Below, piece by piece: positions 17,645-27,978 of a stretch of 64,000 bases of DNA (position 1 is its first letter; the number at the start of each line of letters is the position of its first letter). The notes beneath the pieces are model-generated. The model searched no databases. It was not told the DNA's origin and saw nothing but the letters and a program-made list of their open reading frames with translations. The position numbers and the translations under genes were made by a program. This DNA comes from Actinomycetota bacterium (GTDB taxonomy: Bacteria > Actinomycetota > Actinomycetes > Streptosporangiales > Streptosporangiaceae): the NCBI GenBank assembly GCA_003168255.1, contig PMSU01000055.1, positions 42,551-106,550 of the forward strand, in the 5' to 3' direction.

Positions 17645-19240
17645 ATGGGAGGCAGCGTGGACATCGCGCGCAATCTGATTCAGCGCATCAACATCGGCGA
17701 TTCGCTCACCCGGTCCGCCGCGTCCAGGCCCGGCCAGCTCGCGGTCGTCGACGGCGACCGCCGCTGGACCTACGCCGAGTTCAACGCCTTCGCCAACCGC
17801 GTCGCGCACGGCCTGGCGGGTCGCGGCTACAGCCGGGGCGACACCCTCGGCCTCGCGTCGGGCAACAGCGCCGAGTTCCTTGCCGTCTACTACGCCTGCG
17901 CGAAGCTCGGCGTCGCCTGCGTGCCGGTCAACCTGGGCTGGCGCCCGGACGAGGTGGCCTACGTGCTCGATCACTCTCGAGCCCGCGGCATCGTCGTCGA
18001 GTCGCAGCTGGTGCCGACGATGTGCGATGCGATCGCCAAGGTGCCGGATGTAGCCGACGTCATCGTCGCGCCCGGCCTGGCCGCCGCCTACGAAGCCGAG
18101 CCCGCCGACCGGAACTGGACAACGCTCGGCGGCCTGCTCGCCGCCGACACATCGGAACCCGAGTGCTTCGTCGATGACCGCGACGCCATCAGCTACCTGT
18201 ACACCTCGGGGACCACGTCCTTCCCCAAGGGCGTCGTCGGCACCCACGTGGCCATCTACCTGGAGTCGATGTCCAGCGCGCTCGACTCGGGATGGCAGGC
18301 CAGCGACAGGTTCGCCGCGATGATGCCGATGTTCCACACCGCGCAGCTGAACGCGTTCTGCACGCCGGCGGTCATGGTCGGCGCGACCCTTCACATCCTG
18401 CGCAAGTTCGACCCGGAAACGCTGCCGGACCTGATCGAACGCGAGCAGATCACCCAGGTCTTCGGGCTGCCGATGATGTTCCGCGCGATGCTCGACCATC
18501 CTGCGTTCGGAAATCATGATTTTTCCAGCCTGCGGCGCGCGGTCTACGCGATGGCGCCGATGCCCGATGAACTGATCCGCAGGTGCCTGGACGGATTCGG
18601 CTGCGGGTTCGCGCTGCTCTTCGGCCAGACCGAGATGAGCCCGGTGACCACGCTGTTCCGGCCCGAGCACCAGCTGTCGCACATCGGAGCGGTGGGCACG
18701 CCGATCACCGGCGTGCAGGTGGCGATCATGGGCGCGGACGGCGAACTGCTGCCGGCCGGGCAGCAGGGTGAGATCGTGTACCGCGGCCCCTCCACGATGA
18801 GCGAGTACCTGCACAACCCCGAGGCCACCGACGCCGCGTTCGCGCATGGCTGGTTCCATTCCGGCGACGTCGGCCGGTTCGGCGATGACGGCGTGCTGTG
18901 GTTCGCCGACCGGCACAAGGACGTGATCAAGACCGGTGGCGAGAATGTCGCGTCCATCGAGGTGGAAAAGGCGGTCTACGCAGCGGATCCCAGGATTGCC
19001 GAGGCCGTGATCGTAGGTCTTCCGCATGAGCGGTGGACCGAGGCAATCACCGCCGTGGTGGTACTGAGACCGGGCGAGACCATCGACGAGGCCGCGCTGA
19101 TCGCCACGCTCAGGCAGCGACTCGATGGCTACAAAGTGCCCAAGGCCGTGATCGTGGTCGAGGCGCTGCCCAAGACGTCGACCGGGAAAATCCAGAAGAA
19201 TGTCGTTCGGTCCGAGCACGCGAGCCACTACGCCGGATGA
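17645..19240 (+). CDS. AMP-binding acyl-CoA synthetase
   Basis: YLYTSGTTSFPKGVVGTH; WFHSGDVGRFGDDGVLWFADRHKDVIKTGGENVASIEVE; PKTSTGKIQKN. Confidence 0.93.
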   Translation: MGGSVDIARNLIQRINIGDSLTRSAASRPGQLAVVDGDRRWTYAEFNAFANRVAHGLAGRGYSRGDTLGLASGNSAEFLAVYYACAKLGVACVPVNLGWRPDEVAYVLDHSRARGIVVESQLVPTMCDAIAKVPDVADVIVAPGLAAAYEAEPADRNWTTLGGLLAADTSEPECFVDDRDAISYLYTSGTTSFPKGVVGTHVAIYLESMSSALDSGWQASDRFAAMMPMFHTAQLNAFCTPAVMVGATLHILRKFDPETLPDLIEREQITQVFGLPMMFRAMLDHPAFGNHDFSSLRRAVYAMAPMPDELIRRCLDGFGCGFALLFGQTEMSPVTTLFRPEHQLSHIGAVGTPITGVQVAIMGADGELLPAGQQGEIVYRGPSTMSEYLHNPEATDAAFAHGWFHSGDVGRFGDDGVLWFADRHKDVIKTGGENVASIEVEKAVYAADPRIAEAVIVGLPHERWTEAITAVVVLRPGETIDEAALIATLRQRLDGYKVPKAVIVVEALPKTSTGKIQKNVVRSEHASHYAG

Positions 19241-19295
19241 CACCTCGCCTGTCCCCCGGCTAGCCGGACCGCTGCCGCACCGATCGCCGGCGGAC

Positions 19296-20801
19296 TCAGT
19301 TCACGCAGGGGATGCCATCCTTTGCCTGGATGGCGCCGCCCTGCGGGCCTGTGGTGGGGGCAGCCGACGACGTCTTCTGCGGCGTGGCGGGCGAGGCGGC
19401 GATGTCCGGCAGGGTAGCGCTGGTGCCGAGCAGTATCTCGACATGACCAGCCGCGACCGATGAGCTTGCAGCCGCGGCGACGCCGAACATCGAAGCGATC
19501 TTGCCGGCATTCGCCGACGCGCCATTGCCGTACAGGACCGCCGTGGTCACGCGGGAGGTCGTGTTCCCGACCTGGCCGGCCCGGTACCCGGCCCCGGCGA
19601 GGGCGGTCGAGACTTGGGTGGCGAGGCCGGCCGTGTCACCCCCGTTGAGAACATCCACCGTCGTGGTCCCGGCCGCGGGGCTCGTCGCCTGGGGCTGACG
19701 GGTCTGACGGTGCGGGCTAGGTTTGGGAAAGAAGGTGGCCTGAACGATGCTCTTGATGTAGGCGGGGTCGACCGCGTTGGCGTCTTGGCCGTCGATCGTC
19801 TCGTAGCCCTCGATCGGCAGCGTGTGGAAGACAAGATCCCCGCTGGTCAGGCTCCGCATTTCCGTCGCGAAGTCCAGCAGGTTCCAGCCGGAGTCGGTGA
19901 TCATGTACTGCTTGGCGACCGACAGCAGCGCCTGGATCTTGCCCAGGTCGCCGAGAACGCCCTCGTCCTTCAGCTGGTGCATCACCGAATCAAGAAAGGC
20001 CTGCTGGCGGTGCGTCCGGTCCAGGTCGCCATTGGGCAGGCCATCGCGCTGGCGGACGAACGCCAGCGCCTGCTCGGCGTCCAGGTGCTGATAGCCGGCC
20101 CGGAAGTCCGCACCAGAGTTGGCGTCATGAACCGGATGGTTGAGGCAGACCTGCACGCCCCCAAAGACCTTGGCCAGCTCATAGAAGCCGTCCAGGTTTA
20201 CCTCGGCGAAGTGGTCGATGTGCACGCCGGTGAGCTTTTCCACCGTCGCGACAGCGGCGCTGCGGCCGGCCTCGTTGCCGAGGAAGGCCAGCTGATCCTG
20301 GCTCATGCTGGGGTCCTGAGCCTTCAGCTTCTGCTGCTGGTAGAACATGCTCACCCCGTACGCCTGGTCGATCTTGCCCTGCTGCTCCGTCCCCACCGTG
20401 CCGGCGAAGTTCACCCAGTCGTCGCGGGGAATGGAGAATCCGACCGCCTTCGTGCCGCCGGCGAATATGTGGATCAGGATCAGCGTGTTGGTGTCGTTGC
20501 CGCCGACACCGTCTTCGACGCCCTGCCTGCTTCCGGCGTGCAGCACGTTAAGGATGCTGTTGGGCAGGATGTTCCCGTTCCAGTCCCGGCGGCTCTCCAG
20601 CCCCATCACCAGGATGTTCTGCGCGCCGATGGAAGGGCCGCTGATGATCGCGTGCGAGGTGCCGATGCTGTTCACGCTGCGGACGACGAAATAGGAAAAG
20701 CCGCTGATCACCAGGGTCACTGCCGCGGCGATGCAGCTCAGGCCGTACCCGGCCTTTCCGACCCCGCCCCACAGTGATGTGCCCGTGCGCACGCTTCGCA
20801 T
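19296..20801 (-). CDS. LytR-CpsA-Psr (LCP) family protein with LytR C-terminal domain
   Basis: NDTNTLILIHIFAGGTKAVGFSIPRDDWV; RQRDGLPNGDLDRTHRQQAFL; TM helix at N-terminus. Confidence 0.9.
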   Translation of the reverse strand: MRSVRTGTSLWGGVGKAGYGLSCIAAAVTLVISGFSYFVVRSVNSIGTSHAIISGPSIGAQNILVMGLESRRDWNGNILPNSILNVLHAGSRQGVEDGVGGNDTNTLILIHIFAGGTKAVGFSIPRDDWVNFAGTVGTEQQGKIDQAYGVSMFYQQQKLKAQDPSMSQDQLAFLGNEAGRSAAVATVEKLTGVHIDHFAEVNLDGFYELAKVFGGVQVCLNHPVHDANSGADFRAGYQHLDAEQALAFVRQRDGLPNGDLDRTHRQQAFLDSVMHQLKDEGVLGDLGKIQALLSVAKQYMITDSGWNLLDFATEMRSLTSGDLVFHTLPIEGYETIDGQDANAVDPAYIKSIVQATFFPKPSPHRQTRQPQATSPAAGTTTVDVLNGGDTAGLATQVSTALAGAGYRAGQVGNTTSRVTTAVLYGNGASANAGKIASMFGVAAAASSSVAAGHVEILLGTSATLPDIAASPATPQKTSSAAPTTGPQGGAIQAKDGIPCVN

Positions 20802-20896
20802 GCCGTCCCATCCCCTCTACGGCAAGCTTGTCTGTTGTGGCGAAGAGTACCCGCGCGCTCTCTCCACTGCGGCGCAGCGGCTAGCATCGGTGAGCA

Positions 20897-21538
20897 ATGA
20901 GCGACCCACGGTGGCGCGATGCTGATCCGCGGCCGCGTTATCGCGGCGGGCCTGAGTGGCCAGCGCGGCCAGCGGCGGCTGCCGCCAGACGGCCGCGGTG
21001 GGGCGCGCTGCCCGGCGTAGTCGGAGTCTGCATCGTGATCGGCGGTACCGCATTCGGCGCGCTTGTCACCGCGGTGGCAGGCAGCGAGCCCGGCCTGGCG
21101 CTCGGCTTCTTCCTCGTCGCCAGCACGGCGTGCGCTGTCCTTGCCGTCAGGCCCCGTGCGGTCTACCTGATCATCCCGGTACCGGCGCTCGCCTATGTAG
21201 TGGCCGCCATCCTGGTCGGCCAGATCGTCCATCAGGACGGCACATCCCTGACGGCGCTGGCCGTCGGCGCGGCCCAGTGGATCGCCAGCGGCTTCGTTGC
21301 GATGATCATTGCGACGGTGATCGCGATCGTGACGACCGCCGTCCGGCAGCTGCGGAGCAGGCGCGATCCGCGATATTCGGCGGCTCAGGTGCGAGCCGGC
21401 CGCTCCCGTCATGGGCCGGCCGGCGCCACCCGCCGTGCCGCGCCGGCCCGTCCGCAGCAGCGCGGCGCAGAACTCGACGTCGGTGCCGCGGCCACTACGG
21501 CTTTCCTGGAGCGGCATGGCGAAGGACGAAATGACTGA
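20897..21538 (+). CDS. Multi-TM membrane protein (DUF6542-like)
   Basis: Four predicted TM segments with Arg/Pro-rich termini. Confidence 0.6.
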   Translation: MSDPRWRDADPRPRYRGGPEWPARPAAAAARRPRWGALPGVVGVCIVIGGTAFGALVTAVAGSEPGLALGFFLVASTACAVLAVRPRAVYLIIPVPALAYVVAAILVGQIVHQDGTSLTALAVGAAQWIASGFVAMIIATVIAIVTTAVRQLRSRRDPRYSAAQVRAGRSRHGPAGATRRAAPARPQQRGAELDVGAAATTAFLERHGEGRND

Positions 21539-21568
21539 GGCCGTCGTCACCGTGGGAGGGCTCACGGC

Positions 21569-23167
21569 GTGCCGACCCTGACCTCCTCGCTGGATACGAC
21601 GGGCGAGACGTACCGCGCCAACCGCGCCGCGCAGCTTGCCCTGCTGGATCAGCTCCGCGAGCAGCTGGAGCTGGCGATCGCCGGCGGCGGGCCTCGCTAC
21701 CAGCAGCGGCATGCGGAGCGCGGCAAGCTGCTCGCCCGGGAGCGGATCGAGCTGCTGGTCGATCCGGACAGCCCGTTCCTCGAGCTGTCCACCCTCGCCG
21801 CCTACGGCACGCAGTTCACCGTCGGCGCGAGCCTGGTCACCGGGATCGGCGTGGTGTCCGGCGTGGAGTCCGTGATCATCGCGCACGACCCGACGGTACG
21901 CGGCGGGGCGATCAACCCCTACTCGCTGCGCAAGTCGCTGCGCGCCACCGAGATTGCCCGGTCCAACCGGCTGCCGGTGATCAACCTGGTGGAGTCGGGC
22001 GGGGCGGACCTGCCGACCCAGGCCGACTTGTTCGTCCCGGCCGGGCGGAGCTTCCACGACCTCACCGAGCTGTCCGCGATGGGCATCCCGACGATCGCGC
22101 TTGTCTTCGGCAACTCGACCGCCGGCGGCGCGTACGTGCCTGGCATGTGCGACTACTCGGTCATGGTCGACCGCCGGGCGAAGGTTTTCCTCGGCGGCCC
22201 GCCACTGGTCAAGATGGCCACCGGGGAGGAGTCCGACGACGAGACGCTCGGCGGAGCGGAGATGCATTCGCGGGTGTCGGGGCTGTCGGACTACTTCGCG
22301 GTCGACGAGCTCGACGCCATCAGGATCGGCCGGGACATCATGTCCCGGATCAACTGGCGAAAGCACGGACCGCGGCCGTCGGCCAGTCCGGCAGAGCCCA
22401 GGTATGACCCGGACGAGATCCTCGGCATCGTCTCGGCCGACGTGAAGGTGCCGTTCGACCCTCGCGATGTGCTCGCCCGCACCGTGGACTCGTCGGAGTT
22501 TGACGAGTACAAGCCGCTCTACGGCACCTCGCTGGTGACCGGATGGGCGCGTCTGCACGGCTATCCGGTCGGCATCCTGGCCAACCACCGCGGCGTCCTG
22601 TTCAGCGACGAGGCGAAGAAGGCGGCCGAGTTCATCCTGCTCGCCAACCAGACCGACACCCCGCTGATATTCCTGCAGAACACCACCGGCTACATGGTCG
22701 GGGCGAGTTATGAGCAGGGCGGCATCATCAAGGACGGGGCGAAGATGATCAACGCGGTGACCAACAGCACCGTGCCGCATCTGACGATCAACATGGCGTC
22801 GTCGTTCGGGGCGGGAAACTACGGCATGTCAGGCCGGAGCTATGACCCGCGCTTCATCTTCGCCTGGCCAGGCGCGAAGCTGGCGGTAATGGGCGCGGCG
22901 CAGCTGGCCGGGGTGCTATCGATCGTCGACAGGGCGAGCGCGGCGGCCAGGGGCCGGCCGTTCGACGAGGAGGTGGACCGGATGCGGACGACAGCGGTCG
23001 AGGCGCAGATCGACGCCGAGTCGCACGCGTTCGCGGTGACCGGCCGGGTCTACGACGACGGCGTCATCGACCCGCGTGACACCCGCACCGTGCTGGGAAT
23101 CGCGCTGTCGGCCGCGCACTCCAATACGGTGGCCGGCCGCCGCGGCTACGGCGTCTTCCGGATGTGA
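21569..23167 (+). CDS. Acyl-CoA carboxylase beta (carboxyltransferase) subunit
   Basis: NLVESGGADLPTQ; FGNSTAGGAYVPGMCDYSVMV; FLQNTTGYMVGASYEQGGIIKDGAKMINAV; resembles methylcrotonyl/geranyl-CoA carboxylase beta. Confidence 0.93.
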   Translation: MPTLTSSLDTTGETYRANRAAQLALLDQLREQLELAIAGGGPRYQQRHAERGKLLARERIELLVDPDSPFLELSTLAAYGTQFTVGASLVTGIGVVSGVESVIIAHDPTVRGGAINPYSLRKSLRATEIARSNRLPVINLVESGGADLPTQADLFVPAGRSFHDLTELSAMGIPTIALVFGNSTAGGAYVPGMCDYSVMVDRRAKVFLGGPPLVKMATGEESDDETLGGAEMHSRVSGLSDYFAVDELDAIRIGRDIMSRINWRKHGPRPSASPAEPRYDPDEILGIVSADVKVPFDPRDVLARTVDSSEFDEYKPLYGTSLVTGWARLHGYPVGILANHRGVLFSDEAKKAAEFILLANQTDTPLIFLQNTTGYMVGASYEQGGIIKDGAKMINAVTNSTVPHLTINMASSFGAGNYGMSGRSYDPRFIFAWPGAKLAVMGAAQLAGVLSIVDRASAAARGRPFDEEVDRMRTTAVEAQIDAESHAFAVTGRVYDDGVIDPRDTRTVLGIALSAAHSNTVAGRRGYGVFRM

Positions 23168-25359
23168 TGACCGTGCCAGCCAACACCGGGCCAGCAAGCG
23201 CCGGGCCAGCAAGCACCGCGCCAGCAGGCAGGGCGCCAGCAGGCAGGGCGCCGATCCGCAAACTGCTGATCGCCAACCGGGGCGAGATCGCCGCCCGGGT
23301 GATGCGAACCGCGCACCGGCTGGGAATCTCGACAGTCGCGGTCTTCTCCGATCCGGACTCCGCCGCGCCGTTCGTCGCTCTCGCCGACGAATCGGTGCGG
23401 CTGCCCGGCAGCTCGCCGGCCCAGACGTACCTGCGGGCGGACCGCATCCTGGCGGCGGCCGCAGCCACCGGTGCGGACGCCATCCACCCCGGGTACGGGT
23501 TCCTGTCGGAGAACGCCGGGTTCGCCCGCGACTGCGCCGAGGCCGGGATCGTCTTCGTCGGCCCGGGCCCCGAGGCGATCGCCGCCATGGGCTCCAAGCT
23601 CGAGGCGAAGGCGCTGATGGAGGCGGCCGGCGTGCCGGTGCTGCCGGGCGCGATCATCGACGACGACTCCGACCTCGGCGCGGACGGAGCCCGCGTCGGC
23701 TTCCCCCTGCTGGTGAAGGCCTCGTACGGCGGTGGCGGCCGCGGCATGCGGCTGGTCCGCGATCCCGGCGACCTGGCGGCCGCGGCGGCGGCCGCGAGCC
23801 GGGAGGCGGCGTCGGCGTTCGGCGACGGGACCGTGTTCCTCGAGCGGTTCGTGACCGACCCGCGGCACGTCGAGGTGCAGATCTTCGGCGACTCGCGCGG
23901 CACCGTGCTGCACCTGTTCGAGCGGGAGTGCTCTATCCAGCGCCGCTACCAAAAGATCATCGAGGAATCGCCGTCGCCAGCGGTCGACGACGCGCTGCGG
24001 GCCGCGCTGGGGGAGGCCGCGGTCGCCGCCGGAAAGGTCATCGGGTACGTCGGCGCCGGCACCGTGGAGTTTGTCCTCGATGCGTCTGGCAGTTTCTACT
24101 TCCTCGAGGTCAACACCCGGCTACAGGTCGAGCATCCGGTGACCGAGATGGTGACCGGGCTCGACCTGGTCGAGCTCCAGCTGCGAATAGCCGAGGGCGA
24201 GCCGCTGCCGCCCGAGGTCATCGATGCCCGCATCAGCGGGCACGCGATCGAGGCGCGGCTCTATGCCGAGGACGTGCCCGCCGGGTTCCTGCCCGCCACT
24301 GGCACGTTGCACCGGTTCGATTTCCCGTCGGGCCCAGGCGTGCGGGTAGACGCCGGGTACTGCGGCGGCTCGGTGGTGGGACCGCACTACGACGCGATGC
24401 TGGCCAAGGTGATCGCGCACGGCCGGACCCGGACCGAGGCTGCCCGGCGGCTGGCCCGCGCGCTGGCCCGCGCACGGGTGCATGGCGTCACCACGAACCG
24501 GAGCCTGCTGCTCGGGATCCTCCGGGAGCCGGAGTTCCTGGCCGGCCGCACCGACACCGGCTATCTCACCCGGCACGATCCGGCGGCTCTGTCCGGCGCA
24601 GCCGGCACCGCGGCCGGCACCGCAGTCGGTGCCGCGGCCGCGACGGCTGCGATGCCTGCGACGGTGAGGCATGCGGCGGCGGCCGCGCTGGCCGGGCAGG
24701 CAGGTAACCGCCGCAGCGCCGGCGTCCTGCGGTCGCTGCCGTCGGGCTGGCGCAATGTGCCATCGGCGCCCAGCCGGGTGAGCTACGCGCTGGGCGATGA
24801 GAAGTACGAGGTGACGTACCGGCTGCGCGGCGCCGAGGTCGACCTCTCGGTCAACGGCGAGCCGATCGGCGCCCAGGTAGTCGTCCGCGCTGCGTCGCCG
24901 GACACGGTCGATCTCGAGGTTGACGGCCTGCGGCGGGTGTATTCCGTTGCCCGGGTTGCTGCGGCCGGCAGCACCGGCGGCGCCGATGTCTACGTGGACG
25001 GCCCGGACGGCTCGACATCGCTCACCGAATTGCCGCGGTTCGCCGACCCCAGCACGGCGGCGCACAGCGGCTCACTGCTCGCACCGATGCCTGGCGTGGT
25101 CATCCGCGTGCTCGCCGAGGCCGGCCTGGCCGTCAAGGCCGGCCAGCCGCTGATCGTGCTCGAGGCGATGAAGATGGAGCACGCGGTGGCCGCGCCATCC
25201 GACGGCATCGTGACCGAACTTCGGGCCACCGAAGGGGAGCAGGTCGACGCGGGCCAGCTGCTGGCCGTCGTAGCTGCCGCCGACGAGGCCGCCGACGAGG
25301 CCGCCGACGAGGCCGCCGCCGAGGCCGCCGCCGAGGCCACGGCCACGGCCCAGAACTGA
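23164..25359 (+). CDS. Acyl-CoA carboxylase alpha subunit (biotin carboxylase + BCCP)
   Basis: RKLLIANRGEIAARV; HPGYGFLSENA; ECSIQRRYQKIIEESPSP; biotin motif VLEAMKMEH; ATGA overlap with beta subunit. Confidence 0.95.
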   Translation: MMTVPANTGPASAGPASTAPAGRAPAGRAPIRKLLIANRGEIAARVMRTAHRLGISTVAVFSDPDSAAPFVALADESVRLPGSSPAQTYLRADRILAAAAATGADAIHPGYGFLSENAGFARDCAEAGIVFVGPGPEAIAAMGSKLEAKALMEAAGVPVLPGAIIDDDSDLGADGARVGFPLLVKASYGGGGRGMRLVRDPGDLAAAAAAASREAASAFGDGTVFLERFVTDPRHVEVQIFGDSRGTVLHLFERECSIQRRYQKIIEESPSPAVDDALRAALGEAAVAAGKVIGYVGAGTVEFVLDASGSFYFLEVNTRLQVEHPVTEMVTGLDLVELQLRIAEGEPLPPEVIDARISGHAIEARLYAEDVPAGFLPATGTLHRFDFPSGPGVRVDAGYCGGSVVGPHYDAMLAKVIAHGRTRTEAARRLARALARARVHGVTTNRSLLLGILREPEFLAGRTDTGYLTRHDPAALSGAAGTAAGTAVGAAAATAAMPATVRHAAAAALAGQAGNRRSAGVLRSLPSGWRNVPSAPSRVSYALGDEKYEVTYRLRGAEVDLSVNGEPIGAQVVVRAASPDTVDLEVDGLRRVYSVARVAAAGSTGGADVYVDGPDGSTSLTELPRFADPSTAAHSGSLLAPMPGVVIRVLAEAGLAVKAGQPLIVLEAMKMEHAVAAPSDGIVTELRATEGEQVDAGQLLAVVAAADEAADEAADEAAAEAAAEATATAQN
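23188..23247. repeat. 15-bp tandem repeat (x4) encoding the N-terminal extension
   Basis: GGGCCAGCAAGCRCC x2 + GCGCCAGCAGGCAGG x2. Confidence 0.93.
25279..25338. repeat. 12-bp tandem repeat (x5) encoding the C-terminal tail (ADEA/AAEA)n
   Basis: GCCGACGAGGCC x3, GCCGCCGAGGCC x2. Confidence 0.95.
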
Positions 25360-25369
25360 CCGGAGGCCT

Positions 25370-26191
25370 TTGATGCCAGCGGACATGAACGCGCTCGCCG
25401 ACGACCTGGCAGCGGAGACGGCAATCGTGCGGGAGCTTGTCGCCGGCCTGGACGAGCAGGCCTGGCGCCAGGCCACCCCGGCCCCGGGCTGGAGCATCGC
25501 CGACCAGATCAGCCACCTGGCGCACTTCGACGACGTGGCGGTGCAGTCGGCCGTCCGACCCAGGGAATTCAGCGCCGAGCTGGCCAGCGCTGCGCAGAGC
25601 GGCGGCATCGATCCTGACGCCATAGCCGCGCGGTACCGGGCAATGCAGCCGGCGACCCTGCTCGACTGGTTCGACAACGCCAGGGCACGGCTGCTGGACA
25701 CATTCCGGTCACTCCACCCGTCGGTGCGGGTGCCATGGTTTGGCATGCATATGAGCGCCGCCTCGTCGCTGACCGCCCGTCTGATGGAGACCTGGGCGCA
25801 CGGGCAGGACATCGCCGACGCACTCGGCATCCGCCGGGAACCGACGGACAGGCTGCGGCACGTGGCGCACATCGGCGTCGCGGCGCGGCCGTTCAGCTTC
25901 GCCGCGCACGGCCAGCCGCTGCCGCAGGAGCCGGTAAGGGTCGAGCTCATCTCGCCAGGCAGGGACGTGTGGATGTGGGGGCCGCCCGGCGCCGCCGACC
26001 GGGTGACCGGCAGCGCGCTCGACTTCTGCCTGGCCGTCACCCAGCGGCGCCATCTCGATGACACCTCGCTGCTGATCTCCGGCCCGATCGCGACCGGATG
26101 GATGTCGATCGCGCAGGCGTTCGCGGGCCCGCCGGGACCTGGCAGGCAGCCCGGCCAGTTCCGGCCCGGCCAGGACCTGGCCGGGAGGTGA
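25370..26191 (+). CDS. TIGR03084-family protein (mycothiol maleylpyruvate isomerase-like N-domain)
   Basis: LAAETAIVRELVAGLDEQAWRQATPAPGWSIADQISHLAHFDDVA; METWAHGQDIADALG. Confidence 0.8.
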   Translation: MMPADMNALADDLAAETAIVRELVAGLDEQAWRQATPAPGWSIADQISHLAHFDDVAVQSAVRPREFSAELASAAQSGGIDPDAIAARYRAMQPATLLDWFDNARARLLDTFRSLHPSVRVPWFGMHMSAASSLTARLMETWAHGQDIADALGIRREPTDRLRHVAHIGVAARPFSFAAHGQPLPQEPVRVELISPGRDVWMWGPPGAADRVTGSALDFCLAVTQRRHLDDTSLLISGPIATGWMSIAQAFAGPPGPGRQPGQFRPGQDLAGR

Positions 26192-27978
26192 CGCAGGTGA
26201 CCGGACGCCCCGCCGTGCGCATCGCCAACTGCTCCGGCTTCTACGGTGACCGGATGGCGGCGGCCAGGGAGATGCTCGCCGGGCCGATCGACGTGCTCAC
26301 CGGCGACTACCTGGCCGAGCTCACCATGCTGATCCTCTGGAAGGCGCGGCTCAAAGACCCGCAGCTGGGCTACGCGAGGACGTTCCTGCGCCAGATGGAA
26401 GACGTCCTCGGCACCTGCCTGGAGCGCGGCGTGAAGATCGTGGCCAACGCCGGCGGCCTCAACCCGGCCGGGCTGGCGGCGAAGCTGGACGAGCTGGCCG
26501 GACGCCTCGGCCTGGAAGCGCGCATTGCCTACATCACCGGCGACGACCTCGTCGATCGGCTTCCCGATATGCAGGAACGAGGCATCGAGCTGGCGAATCT
26601 CGACACCGGCGTTCCGCTGGCCAAGGCCGGGCTCCCGGTAGTGACCGCCAACGCCTACCTGGGCGGCTGGGGCATCGCCGCGGCGCTGGACGTCGGCGCG
26701 GACATCGTGGTCTGCCCCCGGGTAACCGACGCGAGCCTCGCGGTCGGGCCGGCCGCCTGGTGGCACGGCTGGCGCCGCGACGACTGGGACGAGCTGGCCG
26801 GAGCCGTGCTGGCCGGCCACGTGATCGAGTGCGGGCCGCAGGCGACCGGCGGCAACTACAGCTTCCTGGACGAGATCACCGATCGCAGGTATCCCGGCTT
26901 CCCGATCGCGGAGATAGCCGCGGACGGCAGCTCGGTCATCACCAAGCACGACGGCACCGGGGGACTGGTCTCGGTCGGCACGGTCACCGCCCAGCTGCTC
27001 TACGAGATCGCCGAGCCGGCCTACCTCAACCCCGACGTCATCACGCACTTCGACACCGTCCGCGTGCGGCAGGCCGGCCCAGACCGGGTGACACTGACCG
27101 GGACGAAGGGCTCGCCGCCGCCCGGCACCGTCAAGGTCGCGCTGAACATGCTCGGCGGCTACCGGAACACGATGACCATGGTGATCACCGGCCTGGACAT
27201 TGAGGAGAAAGCGGATCACGCCCGTCAGCTACTCTTCGACCGGCTCGACGGCCCGGACGCCTTCGAGGAGGCGGACGTCAGGCTGCTGCGGTTCGACCGG
27301 CCGGACGCGCCGACGAACACCGAAGCCACCGCGCACCTGCGCATCACGGTCAAGAGCCAGGACGAACGCGCGGTCGGCCGGGCATTCTCCGACGCGACCC
27401 TGGAGCTCGCGCTCGGCGGGTACGCCGGATTTCACCTGACCACGCCGCCGACCGGGGCGAGCGCGTTCGGCATCTACTGGCCGGCTCTCGTGCCGTCGGC
27501 CGAGGTGACGCACACCGTGCACCTGCCGGACGGGACGGCGCAGGACATCCCGCACACCGCGGGTCAGGACCACAAGACCGCACCACCGGCGGCTGACCAA
27601 GCGGCGGGGGAGGCGTTCGGCCCCGATCGCGTCGCCGTGCCGCTGGGCCGCCTGTGCGGCGCCCGCTCCGGTGACAAGGGCGGAAACGCCAACGTCGGGT
27701 TCTGGACCCGCGACGAGCGCGCCTACGCATGGCTGCGCGACGAGCTGACCGTGCAGCGGTTCAAGGAACTGCTCACCGAGGCGGCCGACCTCGAGGTACG
27801 CAGATATGAGTTGCCGAACGTCCAGGCGCTGAACTTCGTGGTCATCGGCTTGATAGCGCCCGGGGTCGCCGCGACCACCCGGCCGGACGCGCAGGCCAAG
27901 GGACTCGGCGAATACCTGCGCTCCCGCGTCGTCGCAGTCCCGGCCGAGCTGCTCAACCCCCGGGCATCAGACTCCTAG
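26188..27978 (+). CDS. AtuA-like (DUF1446) acyclic terpene utilisation family protein
   Basis: GTG start overlapping the previous stop (GTGA); IANCSGFYGDRMAAAREMLAGPIDVLTGDYLAELTMLIL...NAGGLNP; C-terminal LCGARSGDKGGNANVGFW. Confidence 0.88.
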   Translation: MTQVTGRPAVRIANCSGFYGDRMAAAREMLAGPIDVLTGDYLAELTMLILWKARLKDPQLGYARTFLRQMEDVLGTCLERGVKIVANAGGLNPAGLAAKLDELAGRLGLEARIAYITGDDLVDRLPDMQERGIELANLDTGVPLAKAGLPVVTANAYLGGWGIAAALDVGADIVVCPRVTDASLAVGPAAWWHGWRRDDWDELAGAVLAGHVIECGPQATGGNYSFLDEITDRRYPGFPIAEIAADGSSVITKHDGTGGLVSVGTVTAQLLYEIAEPAYLNPDVITHFDTVRVRQAGPDRVTLTGTKGSPPPGTVKVALNMLGGYRNTMTMVITGLDIEEKADHARQLLFDRLDGPDAFEEADVRLLRFDRPDAPTNTEATAHLRITVKSQDERAVGRAFSDATLELALGGYAGFHLTTPPTGASAFGIYWPALVPSAEVTHTVHLPDGTAQDIPHTAGQDHKTAPPAADQAAGEAFGPDRVAVPLGRLCGARSGDKGGNANVGFWTRDERAYAWLRDELTVQRFKELLTEAADLEVRRYELPNVQALNFVVIGLIAPGVAATTRPDAQAKGLGEYLRSRVVAVPAELLNPRASDS

